From CALLCD01 sp039817885 (GTDB lineage Bacteria; Pseudomonadota; Alphaproteobacteria; Caulobacterales; Hyphomonadaceae), in contig JBCBUY010000003.1 of assembly GCA_039817885.1 (NCBI GenBank), positions 21,264 to 85,263 of the forward strand: 64,000 nucleotides of DNA. The letters run 5' to 3'. Each line of letters begins with the position of its first letter. Within the stretch, counting starts at the first letter, position 1. A program made the position numbers and the translations under genes. Below the pieces are notes generated by a model that was given only the letters and a program-made list of their open reading frames with translations, made no database searches and was not told the DNA's origin. Positions 52,429 to 61,909 of the stretch are shown piece by piece.

Positions 52429-53422
52429 AGGCCGCTCAGTGCTGAACACGATGTCAAGTGCGCTCAGAGACGAAGCCTCGATTGAACCAGATCCGGTTGT
52501 CACAACCCCCGTCACGAAAGAGACCCAGATTATCGCCATCTATGGCAAGGGCGGTATCGGGAAGTCGTTCACGCTCGCAAATCTCAGCTATATGATGGCG
52601 CAACAGGGCAAAAAGGTTCTGCTGATTGGTTGCGATCCGAAGAGCGATACGACGTCCCTGCTCTTTGGGGGACGCGCTTGCCCGACCATTATTGAGACAT
52701 CTTCGAAGCGAAAAGAGTCTGGCGAGGAGGTCTCGATCGGCGATGTTTGCTTCAAGCGCGATGGTGTGTTCGCGATGGAGCTTGGCGGCCCGGAGGTTGG
52801 CCGGGGCTGCGGCGGTCGCGGCATTATCCATGGGTTCGAACTCCTTGAGAAACTCGGGTTCCATGATTGGGACTTTGACTATGTCCTGCTGGACTTTTTG
52901 GGTGATGTTGTCTGCGGCGGGTTCGGTCTGCCGATCGCCCGGGATATGTGCCAGAAGGTGATCGTTGTCGGATCGAACGATCTACAATCCTTGTACGTTG
53001 CAAATAATGTCTGCTCCGCCGTGGAGTATTTCCGCAAACTTGGGGGCAATGTCGGTGTCGCCGGCATGGTCATCAACAAGGATGATGGCACTGGTGAGGC
53101 TCACGCTTTTGCAGAGGCGGTCGGCATTCCAGTGCTTTCGGCTATCCCTGCTGACGAAGACATCCGCCGGAAGAGCGCCAATTACCAAATCGTCGGAAAG
53201 CCAGGATCGCAATGGGCCCCCATGTTCGAGACGCTCGCCAAGAACGTCGCCGAAGCCCCGCCACTGCACCCTGAGGCGCTCGCCCATGATGGATTGTTGG
53301 ATCTGTTCTCAGCCGAAGAGACCGGAGCCGACTTCAATCTGGAACCGGCGACCCATGCTGACATGTGCGGCGCGAACGCTGTCGAGAAACCGTCCTTGGA
53401 AGTGATTTATGAGGAGATCTAG
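52412..53422 (+). CDS. bchX: Chlorophyllide a reductase iron protein BchX
   Basis: The nitrogenase-iron-protein-like subunit (336 residues) hydrolyses ATP and passes electrons to BchYZ, reducing ring B of chlorophyllide a. The P-loop YGKGGIGKS is at 44-52. The [4Fe-4S] Cys residues are in GRGCGGRG and VCGGFGLP. GGAGGGAG lies just before ATG 52412, within bchC. The order bchC-bchX-bchY-bchZ is standard in purple bacteria. Confidence 0.97.
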   Translation: MTTLIEGRSVLNTMSSALRDEASIEPDPVVTTPVTKETQIIAIYGKGGIGKSFTLANLSYMMAQQGKKVLLIGCDPKSDTTSLLFGGRACPTIIETSSKRKESGEEVSIGDVCFKRDGVFAMELGGPEVGRGCGGRGIIHGFELLEKLGFHDWDFDYVLLDFLGDVVCGGFGLPIARDMCQKVIVVGSNDLQSLYVANNVCSAVEYFRKLGGNVGVAGMVINKDDGTGEAHAFAEAVGIPVLSAIPADEDIRRKSANYQIVGKPGSQWAPMFETLAKNVAEAPPLHPEALAHDGLLDLFSAEETGADFNLEPATHADMCGANAVEKPSLEVIYEEI

Positions 53423-53428
53423 GGGGTC

Positions 53429-55051
53429 ATGGACCTGAAGGCAGAAACCGAAACGGAGCACGAAACGGGCGAGGTCGTCTATGACGATGCTGGCACGACC
53501 GATGTGTCGACCGGAGATGCCATTGAAGAGACCGTATCGCCGGATGGGACCCCTGCTCCCCCAGGGACGGGCGGCGGTTGTCATGGCGGGGCAGACGAGA
53601 TGATGAAGGCGGCCAAAGCCGCCGGAAAAACCACGCTGCTGGAACAATACGCGAAAGACTATCCGAAGGGGCCGCACGACCAACCACAAAGCATGTGTCC
53701 GGCTTTCGGCTCGTTACGGGTCGGTCTTCGCATGAAGCGGACGGCAACGATCCTCTCCGGATCGGCTTGCTGCGTCTATGGCCTAACATTCACATCCCAT
53801 TTCTACGGTGCAAAGCGAAGCGTCGGCTATGTGCCTTTCAATTCCGAGACCCTTGTGACGGGCAAACTGTTCGAGGACATCAAGGAAGCGGTTGAAAACA
53901 CCGCAGACCCTGATCGGTATGACGCGATTGTCGTCACAAATCTCTGCGTCCCCACTGCCTCGGGCGTGCCTCTACGCCTCCTTCCCGACGAGATAAATGG
54001 TGTACGGATTATCGGTATTGATGTGCCGGGATTTGGTATTCCGACCCATGCCGAGGCGAAAGATGTGCTCGCCGGCGCGATGCTGAACTATGCCCGCAAG
54101 GAAGTGGAGGCGGGTGCCGTAAAGCGCGCTGCCAATGATTCTTCGGATCTGCCAAAGATAACCTTGCTCGGAGAGATGTTTCCGGCCGATCCGATCGGTA
54201 TCGACCATCTGCTACGCCCCCTTGGATTGTCGGCCGGCGCTACCGTGCCAACCCGAGAATGGCGCGAACTCTACACAGCGCTTGATGGCGTCGCTGTGGC
54301 TGCGATCCACCCCTTCTACACCGCCGCCGTTCGCGAGTTCGAAGCGGCGGGCCGGCCGATCATCGGCTCGGCTCCGGTTGGGGTCGATGGCACAGCAGAC
54401 TGGCTTGAGCGCATCGGCGAGGTCTGCGGGATCAAGCGGGACAAAATCGATGCTGCAAAGAACGGGGCAGTTGCCGCAACCCGGGGGGCCCTTAGCGCCG
54501 TGCCGGTGAAGGGTCGGGTGACTATTTCCGGCTATGAAGGCTCTGAACTCTTGGTGGCGCGGTTGCTTTGCGAAAGCGGCGCTGATGTCCGATATGTCGG
54601 CTCGGCGTGTCCGAGGACGGCGTGGTCTGATCCTGACCGAGAATGGCTTGAGGCCCGCGGGGTTGAGGTTCGCTTTCGAGCCTCATTGGAGTCCGATCTT
54701 GCTGCTGTTGAGGCGTTTGATCCGGACCTGGTGATCGGGACAACGCCGGTCGTTCAAAAAGCTAAGGAGCAAGCTCGGCCCGCGCTTTACTTTACGAATT
54801 TGATCTCCGCGCGGCCTCTGATGGGCCCTGCTGGGGCTGGCTCCCTTGGTCAAGTTGTCAATGCGGCGATCGCTGGCAAAGCACGCTTCGACAAGATGAA
54901 GGACTTCTTCGAAAATGTCGGAGAGGGGGACACCGCTGGTGTTTGGGAAGACACGCCGGATCCCCATGATGGCTTTCGCAAAAAGCAGCAGCGCAAACTG
55001 GCGATCGCTGCAAAACGGGCGGCCAATCTCGAGGAGCCGGTCGGATGCTGA
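53429..55051 (+). CDS. bchY: Chlorophyllide a reductase subunit BchY
   Basis: The 540-residue MoFe-protein-like subunit pairs with BchZ. Its Cys residues in GGGCHGGADE, QPQSMCPAFGSLR and GSACCVYGL are typical cluster and substrate positions of BchN/BchY-type subunits. The first about 50 residues are acidic, low-complexity extension (many Glu, Thr, Asp) before the conserved region. AGGGGG lies three bases before ATG 53429. It overlaps bchZ by 7 bases. Confidence 0.96.
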   Translation: MDLKAETETEHETGEVVYDDAGTTDVSTGDAIEETVSPDGTPAPPGTGGGCHGGADEMMKAAKAAGKTTLLEQYAKDYPKGPHDQPQSMCPAFGSLRVGLRMKRTATILSGSACCVYGLTFTSHFYGAKRSVGYVPFNSETLVTGKLFEDIKEAVENTADPDRYDAIVVTNLCVPTASGVPLRLLPDEINGVRIIGIDVPGFGIPTHAEAKDVLAGAMLNYARKEVEAGAVKRAANDSSDLPKITLLGEMFPADPIGIDHLLRPLGLSAGATVPTREWRELYTALDGVAVAAIHPFYTAAVREFEAAGRPIIGSAPVGVDGTADWLERIGEVCGIKRDKIDAAKNGAVAATRGALSAVPVKGRVTISGYEGSELLVARLLCESGADVRYVGSACPRTAWSDPDREWLEARGVEVRFRASLESDLAAVEAFDPDLVIGTTPVVQKAKEQARPALYFTNLISARPLMGPAGAGSLGQVVNAAIAGKARFDKMKDFFENVGEGDTAGVWEDTPDPHDGFRKKQQRKLAIAAKRAANLEEPVGC

Positions 55052-56502
55052 TACAGGATCATGATCGCGCCGGGGGGTATTGGGGCTCTGTTTACGTTTT
55101 CACCGCCGTGAAGGGGTTGCAGGTGGTGATCGATGGCCCCGTGGGTTGCGAGAACCTGCCGGTGACCTCTGTTCTTCATTATACGGATGCTTTGCCGCCG
55201 CACGAGCTGCCGATTGTCGTCACCGGACTCGGCGAAGAGGAGCTTGGTCAGTCCGGTACGGAAGAAGCCATGAAGCGGGCGCGCAGTGCCCTGGACCCTG
55301 CCCTGCCAGCTGTTGTGGTCACCGGATCTATCGCCGAGATGATTGGCGGCGGGGTGACACCTGAGGGGGCAAATGTCCAAAGGTTTCTGCCGCGGACGAT
55401 TGATGAAGACCAATGGCAAAGCGCGGACCGGGCTCTTCTCTGGCTGTGGACCGAGTTTGCTCAGACGAAGGGCCGTAATCCGAAACGACGGAAGAAGCCG
55501 GAGGGCGCCAAGCCGAGCGTCAATATTATCGGCCCGAGCTATGGCATGTTCAATATGCCGTCGGACCTCGCTGAGATTCGGCGTTTGGTCGAAGGACTTG
55601 GTGCCGACGTGAATATGGTCTTCCCGCTGGGCAGCCATATTGAAGACACCCGCAAACTCGCCAATGCAGACGTCAATATCTGCATGTATCGCGAGTTCGG
55701 CCGCAAGCTCTGCGAGGCGATGGACATCCCCTATCTGCAGGCTCCGATTGGCCTTCACTCGACGACAAAGTTTCTGCGCGCACTGGGTGAGCTTCTGGGG
55801 ATCGATGCCGAGCCATTTATCGAAAAAGAAAAGCATACAACCATCAAACCATTATGGGATCTCTGGCGTTCGGTGACCCAGGACTTTTTTGGGACGGCGA
55901 ATTTCGGCGTCGTCGCGAATGAAACCTATGCCCGGGGCCTCAAGAATTATCTTGAAACTGATCTTGGCTTGCCATGTGCGTTCTCCTTTGCCCGCACGGC
56001 CGGGCGGAAACCCGACAATGACGGCGTGCGCGACGCGATGGAAACAAATCCGCCGCTTGTCCTGTTCGGTAGCTTTAATGAGCGCATGTATATTCAAGAG
56101 ACAGGCGGTCGCACCTGTTACATCCCAGCCTCTTTCCCCGGGGCTGTGATCCGCCGCCACACTGGCACACCTTTCATGGGATATGGCGGCGCGACCTATG
56201 TGCTGCAGGAAATCTGCAACGCGCTGTTCGACACGCTGTTTCATATTCTTCCACTCGGTACGGATCTTGACCGCGCCGAAGCAACCCTGACGACCATCGC
56301 GGGAGCTCTGGAATGGGATGAAGCGGCAAGCAATGCCCTGGATGCCTGCGTCGAAGGATATCCTGTACTCGCCAGAATTTCGGCGGCCAAACGCATCCGC
56401 GACAAGGCTGAGTCCATCGCAAGAGATGCCGGCGACAAACACATAAAACCCGAAACGGTCAGAACCGCGCAAGCGGCGCTGTCCGGAACACAGGCAGCCT
56501 AA
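55045..56502 (+). CDS. bchZ: Chlorophyllide a reductase subunit BchZ
   Basis: BchZ completes the BchXYZ reductase that converts chlorophyllide a to bacteriochlorins. The 485-residue protein starts with the family MLIQDHDRAGGYWGSVY block; Cys in GPVGCENLP, GSYGMFNMPSD-like and GRTCYIPASFPG regions follow. A Proto-chlorophyllide-reductase-like C-terminal domain is present (IRDKAE...). The start is coupled to bchY; GAGGAGG for the next gene lies just after its stop. Confidence 0.96.
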   Translation: MLIQDHDRAGGYWGSVYVFTAVKGLQVVIDGPVGCENLPVTSVLHYTDALPPHELPIVVTGLGEEELGQSGTEEAMKRARSALDPALPAVVVTGSIAEMIGGGVTPEGANVQRFLPRTIDEDQWQSADRALLWLWTEFAQTKGRNPKRRKKPEGAKPSVNIIGPSYGMFNMPSDLAEIRRLVEGLGADVNMVFPLGSHIEDTRKLANADVNICMYREFGRKLCEAMDIPYLQAPIGLHSTTKFLRALGELLGIDAEPFIEKEKHTTIKPLWDLWRSVTQDFFGTANFGVVANETYARGLKNYLETDLGLPCAFSFARTAGRKPDNDGVRDAMETNPPLVLFGSFNERMYIQETGGRTCYIPASFPGAVIRRHTGTPFMGYGGATYVLQEICNALFDTLFHILPLGTDLDRAEATLTTIAGALEWDEAASNALDACVEGYPVLARISAAKRIRDKAESIARDAGDKHIKPETVRTAQAALSGTQAA

Positions 56503-56516
56503 CGAGGAGGAACGAT

Positions 56517-56732
56517 ATGAGCATGAGCAATTCACGAGCGAAGCCCCTCCGAAGCAGATGGGAATATCGCTTTTACAGCGTGCTTCTATTTCCATTCTTC
56601 TTCGCCCTGACCCTTCTCGGCCGGGCCTTTCATAGGGGGTATGCTGACGATGTTCGAACCCACCGAAATATATTCAGTGAAACAGTCTCTGCCCTGAATG
56701 GCAGCGTCTTATGGAGTTTTATGGGGCGATGA
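56517..56732 (+). CDS. pufQ: Putative PufQ-like protein
   Basis: This 71-residue small membrane protein has one hydrophobic helix (about 20-36: FYSVLLFPFFFALTLLG) after a basic N-terminus. It lies between bchZ and pufB, the usual place of pufQ, and has the single-helix, basic-flank form of PufQ, a protein linked to bacteriochlorophyll delivery. Similarity to known PufQ proteins is weak by eye, so the name rests on position, size and topology. GAGGAGG lies seven bases before the ATG. Confidence 0.55.
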   Translation: MSMSNSRAKPLRSRWEYRFYSVLLFPFFFALTLLGRAFHRGYADDVRTHRNIFSETVSALNGSVLWSFMGR

Positions 56733-56849
56733 TGGGGTCACCTGCTCTTGTCCCAATACAAAATGCGCTGGTGTTTCGCATCAGCGTCATGCCCAAGGCT
56801 GCAGGGTTTCTATGCTGCCAGTTTCTAGAGGCCAAAAGAGGAGATGTAT

Positions 56850-57020
56850 ATGGCCAGTGACTCAATGGAACGGTCGGAATCGCTGTCTGGGCTGACTGCC
56901 ACAGAAGCGAAAGCCGTTCACGGCCTGTTCATGAGAGGCTTCTTGCTTTTCATGTTCTGGGCCTTCATCGCGCATATGTTGGTTTGGTATCACAAACCTT
57001 GGCTCGGTGTAATTCAGTAA
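56850..57020 (+). CDS. pufB: LH1 antenna beta subunit
   Basis: The 56-residue protein is too short to be listed as a long frame but clearly real: the LH-beta pattern is LTATEAKAVHGLFMRGF (His24), one membrane helix (about 28-48), His42 (bacteriochlorophyll ligand) and the Trp-rich WYHKPWLG end. ATG 56850 was preferred over an in-frame ATG 56844 because GAGGAG lies 6 bases before it. It pairs with PufA to ring the reaction centre. Confidence 0.95.
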   Translation: MASDSMERSESLSGLTATEAKAVHGLFMRGFLLFMFWAFIAHMLVWYHKPWLGVIQ

Positions 57021-57045
57021 CCGATAGATAAGAGGAACTCACACT

Positions 57046-57228
57046 ATGTGGAGAATATGGATGATATTTGATCCTCGGCGCGTTCTGACCGCGTTGGCGA
57101 TCTTCCTATTCACTCTCGCGGTTCTGATTCATTTCGTACTGCTGAGCACACCCGAGTATAATTGGTTTGATCTTGGCGAGTCAGCTGTTGCTGCGCTCGA
57201 CTTTGTCAACACAACCACACTCGCATAG
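57046..57228 (+). CDS. pufA: LH1 antenna alpha subunit
   Basis: The 60-residue LH-alpha protein has the MWRIWMIFDPRRVL opening, one membrane helix (about 12-33) with His29 as bacteriochlorophyll ligand, and a polar C-terminus. AGAGGAA precedes ATG 57046. It lies 25 bases after pufB; a strong hairpin follows between pufA and pufL. Confidence 0.95.
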   Translation: MWRIWMIFDPRRVLTALAIFLFTLAVLIHFVLLSTPEYNWFDLGESAVAALDFVNTTTLA

Positions 57229-57239
57229 CGCAACTATTG

Positions 57240-57272
57240 ATGGGCGATGCGCAAAGATAATGCATCGCCCAT
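57240..57272 (+). promoter_or_regulatory. pufA-pufL intercistronic mRNA hairpin
   Basis: An 11-bp perfect stem ATGGGCGATGC (57240-57250) / GCATCGCCCAT (57262-57272) with an 11-base loop and wobble extension. There is no T-run, so it is not a simple terminator. In Rhodobacter a hairpin here stabilises pufBA mRNA over pufLM, raising antenna over reaction-centre output; the same role is inferred. Confidence 0.75.
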
Positions 57273-57383
57273 TGATACCCCTTCGCGACGGCGCTCCGCC
57301 CAAAAGGCAGAGCAATGTTTATCCTGATACTGATTGATTATTCAATTTGAAACTGAACTAAGAAGAACAAAAGGACAGCCCCA

Positions 57384-58223
57384 ATGGCACTACTTAGTTT
57401 TGAACGAAAATATCGGATCAGCGGTGGAACACTGATTGGCGGCGATTTGTTCGACTATTGGGTCGGGCCTTTTTATGTCGGATTCTTCGGTATCACGACA
57501 GCCTTCTTCGCAAGTCTTGGCACTGCACTGATATTTTATGGAGCCGCCATTGGTGACACCTGGAACCCATGGCTCATTAGCATCAACCCGCCCGATGTCA
57601 GTTATGGTCTTGCCTTTGCGCCATTGGCAGAAGGTGGGCTTTGGCAATTAATTACCTTCTGCGCCATTGGTGCCTTTGGATCGTGGATTTTGCGGGAAGT
57701 CGAGATCAGCCGAAAGCTCGGGATCGGGCTGCATGTTCCTTTTGCCTTTAGCTTTGCGGTGTTTGCCTATGTAACGCTGGTTGTCTTCCGGCCTCTGCTT
57801 ATGGGCGCATGGGGGCACGGTTTCCCCTATGGGATTATGAGCCATCTCGATTGGGTATCATATACCGGATATCTCTATGGAAATTTCCATTACAACCCCG
57901 CACATATGGTTGCGATCACCTTCTTCTTCACAACCACGCTGGCTCTTGCAATGCATGGCGGCGCGGTCTTGTCGGCGGCCAACCCCGGCAAAGGAAAGAC
58001 GGTAAAAGCCCCTGAACATGAGAACTCCTTCTTCAGGGATCTGTTCGGGTATTCCGTCGGCACGTTGGGTATTCACCGCGTTGGTCTCTTCCTGGCTCTG
58101 TCCGCCGGTTTCTGGAGTGCTGTCTGCATCATTATCAGCGGACCGCTTTATGACGGATCCTGGGTCGAGTTTTGGGATGGATGGCGCAACCTCCCCTTCT
58201 GGGAACAAATCACGGAGCAATAA
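57384..58223 (+). CDS. pufL: Photosynthetic reaction centre L subunit
   Basis: The 279-residue protein has five membrane helices and carries pigment and quinone sites: GGDLFDYWVGPFYVGFFG at the start, MSHLDWVSYTGYLYGNFHYNPAHM in the His-rich middle, and DLFGYSVGTLGIHRVGLFLALSAG before the last helix (non-haem iron His). It forms the membrane core of the charge-separating complex with PufM. Start ATG 57384 with AAAGGACAG before it. Confidence 0.98.
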   Translation: MALLSFERKYRISGGTLIGGDLFDYWVGPFYVGFFGITTAFFASLGTALIFYGAAIGDTWNPWLISINPPDVSYGLAFAPLAEGGLWQLITFCAIGAFGSWILREVEISRKLGIGLHVPFAFSFAVFAYVTLVVFRPLLMGAWGHGFPYGIMSHLDWVSYTGYLYGNFHYNPAHMVAITFFFTTTLALAMHGGAVLSAANPGKGKTVKAPEHENSFFRDLFGYSVGTLGIHRVGLFLALSAGFWSAVCIIISGPLYDGSWVEFWDGWRNLPFWEQITEQ

Positions 58224-58226
58224 GCG

Positions 58227-59150
58227 ATGGCTGACTATCAATATATATTCACGCAAACGCAGGTTCGTGGTCACTTTGATCCGGGTGTTGATCTGCCAAA
58301 AGGAGATTGGGAGCGCGAGCCGGTTAAACTGTTCAGCTATATTATGGGCAAGATCGGCGATGCGCAGATCGGCCCGATGTATCTCGGATTTACAGGCGTC
58401 GCCGCACTGATCTGCGGATCCATCTCGATCCTGATCATGGGCTTGAACATGGCGGCTTCGGTGGACTGGAATCCGTTCGTATTCTTCGGTCAGCTTCCAT
58501 GGCTCGCGCTGGAACCACCGCTTGCTGAGCACGGTCTGAAAGTTATGATGCCGCTGAATGAGGGCGGCTGGTGGCTGATCTCAGGGTTTTTCCTGACAGC
58601 GTCGATTATTCTCTGGTGGATCCGCGTTTATCGCCGCGCGCTGCAGCTGGGGCTGGGAACGCATGTGGCCTGGGCCTTTGCGTCTGCCATCTGGCTCTAT
58701 CTGGTGCTGGGCTTTATTCGCCCCATTCTGATGGGCAGTTGGTCGGAAGCTGTGCCCTTTGGCATTCTGCCCCACCTCGATTGGACGAATAATTTCTCGC
58801 TGATCTATGGAAACCTCTTTTACAATCCGTTCCATATGCTTTCGATCGTCTTCCTTTATGGATCTGCACTCCTCTTCGCGATGCATGGTGCGACCATCCT
58901 TGCGGTTGGCCGATATGGCGGCGAGCGGGAGGTCGAGCAAATTGTGGACCGCGGAACCGCGTCGGAGCGGGCAGCGCTGTTCTGGCGTTGGACCATGGGC
59001 TTTAATGCCTCCATGGAGTCCATTCACCGCTGGGCCTGGTGGTTTGCTGTCCTGTGCACGCTCACGGGCGGGATCGGCATCCTGCTCACAGGCACTGTGG
59101 TCGACAACTGGTTTGTCTGGGGTGAGGCCAACGGCTTCGCCAGATTCTAA
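58227..59150 (+). CDS. pufM: Photosynthetic reaction centre M subunit
   Basis: The 307-residue partner of PufL has five helices, the opening [11 protein letters not shown], the [12 protein letters not shown] pigment region, and [27 protein letters not shown]-type end (here [22 protein letters not shown]) with non-haem iron His. It ends [18 protein letters not shown] without a long tail. The stop is followed by a terminator, and no pufC (cytochrome subunit) or pufX is found. Confidence 0.98.
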   Translation: [307 protein letters not shown]

Positions 59151-59202
59151 CCCTTTCCCGAGTGCGGTCATCAGAAACCGCAAGGAATGTGCAACACTCA
59201 AT

Positions 59203-59231
59203 AACGGCGCTCCAAACGAGCGCCGTTTTCC
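59203..59231 (+). terminator. Strong terminator at the end of the puf operon
   Basis: Stem AACGGCGCTC (59203-59212), loop CAAAC, GAGCGCCGTT (59218-59227), then T-rich tail. A 10-bp perfect stem marks the end of the puf operon directly after pufM, leaving no room for pufC. Confidence 0.9.
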
Positions 59232-59323
59232 TTATTCGCTTTTTCGGTTTCGCGCAGAATTGGTCGCGTCCGTTCGCAATGTCTGACGTGGATATGGAAC
59301 GAGGCCGCCCTGGTTCGGCCAAA

Positions 59324-60541
59324 CTAACCGCGGACGGAGGCCAGCCCCAAAAGGTGCGCGGTATCCTTCATCATGATCCGCAGATGCGCCACCGGGTTTG
59401 CCCGAACAAGGCGCTTATTCATGTACGCTTCCCAGGTGAGACGCTGCACATCGGGGTCATCGCAAATATTTACAAATCGCTCGCGGCGCTTGTCATTGCG
59501 GTACCAGAAGTGCTGCATGATGCCGAGGATCATGAACACTTTGCCGTGCTCACGCATATAGCGCTTTCGTCCACGCGCGAGGGCGCGCGCATCACCGGTG
59601 ACGAGCAGCTCCGCCATAGCTTCGGCGGCATATTCCCCGCCGAGCATCGCATAATAGATGCCTTCTCCTGAGGACGGGGCCACACACCCGGCCGCGTCTC
59701 CCGCCAACATGACATCCTTGCCATTGTCCCATTTCTTCAGCGGTTTCAGCGGTATCGGTGCACCTTCTGTGCGCACTGTCTCGGCTGCATCGAGCCGGGA
59801 CCGGGTCCTGAGATCGGACACGGCTCCGCGGAAGGAGAACCCTTTTTTGCCTGTGCCAACGCCGATACTCGTTGTCTCTCCATGGGGAAATATCCATGCA
59901 TAGAAATCCGGCGAGAGACTGCCGTCATAGTGAATCTCGCAGCGCGATCCCTGGAACTCTTCTGCGGCCATGCCCTTCGGCGAACGGACAATCTCATGAT
60001 ATGCGAACACGCTCGGCGGGCGTTCGGCGCTGATCTCGCTTTCGGCGACTTTGGATCTTGCCCCATCGGCACCGATGATAGTGCGTGTGCGGACACTTTT
60101 GGGGGGCACCTTTCGCCCCTGCCCTGCCGGCTTGAACATGACAATGGGGTGGCCTTCGCGATCCCGTTCAATCGCGACAAACTCGCCGTCTTGTCGGTCT
60201 GCCCCCGCGATGACGGCGCGCTGGCGCAGCCACTCATCGAAGTGCTCTCGGTCGACCATGCCCACAGATCCACCTTCGATTGGCATATCGACCCTTCGCC
60301 CTTTCGGGGACACCATGCGGGCCGTATTGGCCCGGGCGACGATCTGGGAGTCCGGGATCTGAAAGTCACGGATCAGACGTGGAGGTACGGCACCACCGCA
60401 GGGCTTGATGCGTCCCGGCTTATCGAGGAGCAGCACACGGTGACCTTTGCGCGCCAGCGTCTCCGCCGCTGTCGCCCCCGCCGGGCCGCCGCCAACCACG
60501 ACCGTGTCGTACATTTCCATCGAGCCAAGATCGTAGGGCAT
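59324..60541 (-). CDS. bchP: Geranylgeranyl reductase BchP
   Basis: BchP reduces the geranylgeranyl tail of bacteriochlorophyll to phytyl. The 405-residue FAD protein opens with VVVGGGPAGATAAETLARKGHRV, has CGGAVPPRLI for ring-substrate binding, and DAAGCVAPSSGEGI near 285. The start ATG 60541 has AGGA before it; ATG 60520 is an alternative. It follows the PucC-family gene by 12 bases. Confidence 0.95.
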   Translation of the reverse strand: MPYDLGSMEMYDTVVVGGGPAGATAAETLARKGHRVLLLDKPGRIKPCGGAVPPRLIRDFQIPDSQIVARANTARMVSPKGRRVDMPIEGGSVGMVDREHFDEWLRQRAVIAGADRQDGEFVAIERDREGHPIVMFKPAGQGRKVPPKSVRTRTIIGADGARSKVAESEISAERPPSVFAYHEIVRSPKGMAAEEFQGSRCEIHYDGSLSPDFYAWIFPHGETTSIGVGTGKKGFSFRGAVSDLRTRSRLDAAETVRTEGAPIPLKPLKKWDNGKDVMLAGDAAGCVAPSSGEGIYYAMLGGEYAAEAMAELLVTGDARALARGRKRYMREHGKVFMILGIMQHFWYRNDKRRERFVNICDDPDVQRLTWEAYMNKRLVRANPVAHLRIMMKDTAHLLGLASVRG

Positions 60542-60553
60542 GTGAGGTCCTTC

Positions 60554-61909
60554 CTACTCTGCCGACACAAGTTCTGCGGAGGGCATTGCCGGCAGGGTCA
60601 TGTCATCAGCCGAGGTCTCGCCGACCCTTGCGGCACATATTGCTGCGAGCATGAAAATGGCTCCCTCCAAAGCGAAAACGAGCGCGAAAGCCGGCCCGAT
60701 ATCTGGGAGGGCGATACGGGCAATGTCTAAAGCCACCGCGCCAATAAATCCGCCAATTGCAAAGGCTATCGCCTGGGACGCGCCCCAGAGCCCCATGCGA
60801 ATGCCTTCCCGCCCCTCACCGCCAGCGCTCGCCAATGTCATCATTGACCCGATGGCGGCGACAGCAAAGGCTCCGTTTGCGAGCCCGAGGGCAAACACCG
60901 TCGGTTGCAATGGCCAGGATGGACCAACCATGGCAGCCGAAGCGACCCCCGCCAGTGCGATGGCCGACGCGATACAGCCAGCAATGGTCCAGTTCCGCAT
61001 GAAGCGGGCGCGGGATTTGCCGATCGTTGTGGCAACGACAGCCGTGAACACCATGCCGAGGAGGACGCCCATATTCTGGGTGCCGGCCAGCGCTGTCGAC
61101 TGTCCAGGGGTGTACCCATAGATGAGCCCGGCAAAGGGCTCCAAGATCAGATCCTGGGCGCTGAATGCCAGCATGGACACGAATACGAATATCGTGAACC
61201 GGCGCGCCTGGCCTTCCGCCCAGATCTCAGCAAAGGCCTCTTTGAACCCACCGGTTTGATGGTCGGATTGGGCGTGGCTTTCTGTTTCAGGATCTCGCCG
61301 ATGCTCCACGCCCCAAACGGCGAGAGCGGCAATGATAACGGCCCCGATACAGACGATGATGGTGGTCTTCACGAGGTTGGTCATTGTGAACGGATCAAGC
61401 ATCGCTCCGGCCACACCGGCAGTGATGACGAACCCAACAATCATCATGATCCAGGCAATCGCAGCCGCCGCGGCTTTTCTGGAAGGCGCGGTTTGTGCCG
61501 CGAGGAGCGCAAGGAGATTCGTGCCCGCCGCTCCGACGCCAATCCCGATGATTAAGAAGGCGAGGATCGCGCCCAGAATACCGAACAATTGATGACTTGC
61601 CATCAGGGCCACTGCGCCGGCTGCCCCGATCGCACCGATGGCGAGCGCTACGATGCCGCCTATGATCCAGGGGGTTCGCGCGCCCCCCATATCCGAACCA
61701 TATCCCCAACGGGGACGAGACATCTGAACGGCATAGTGCCAGCCCACGAGCGCGCCGGGGAGGACAGCCGGTAAAGCAAGTTCCACAACCATGACACGGT
61801 TGAGCGTCGAAGTGGTCAGGACCACGATGGCCCCAAGCGCTGCCTGGACCAGACCTAAGCGGAAAATGCCACCCCATCCCAAAGTCTTGTGGGTCTCTAT
61901 CATGGCCAT
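60554..61909 (-). CDS. PucC-family (BCD) carrier, Orf428/Bch2 type
   Basis: The 451-residue membrane protein has about twelve helices and the BCD/PucC family pattern. Genes in this position between bchG and bchP (orf428) assist antenna assembly or bacteriochlorophyll delivery in related phototrophs; exact function is not settled. It starts MAMIETHKTLGWGGIFRLGLVQ. The start overlaps the bchG stop by about 10 bases. Confidence 0.85.
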   Translation of the reverse strand: MAMIETHKTLGWGGIFRLGLVQAALGAIVVLTTSTLNRVMVVELALPAVLPGALVGWHYAVQMSRPRWGYGSDMGGARTPWIIGGIVALAIGAIGAAGAVALMASHQLFGILGAILAFLIIGIGVGAAGTNLLALLAAQTAPSRKAAAAAIAWIMMIVGFVITAGVAGAMLDPFTMTNLVKTTIIVCIGAVIIAALAVWGVEHRRDPETESHAQSDHQTGGFKEAFAEIWAEGQARRFTIFVFVSMLAFSAQDLILEPFAGLIYGYTPGQSTALAGTQNMGVLLGMVFTAVVATTIGKSRARFMRNWTIAGCIASAIALAGVASAAMVGPSWPLQPTVFALGLANGAFAVAAIGSMMTLASAGGEGREGIRMGLWGASQAIAFAIGGFIGAVALDIARIALPDIGPAFALVFALEGAIFMLAAICAARVGETSADDMTLPAMPSAELVSAE

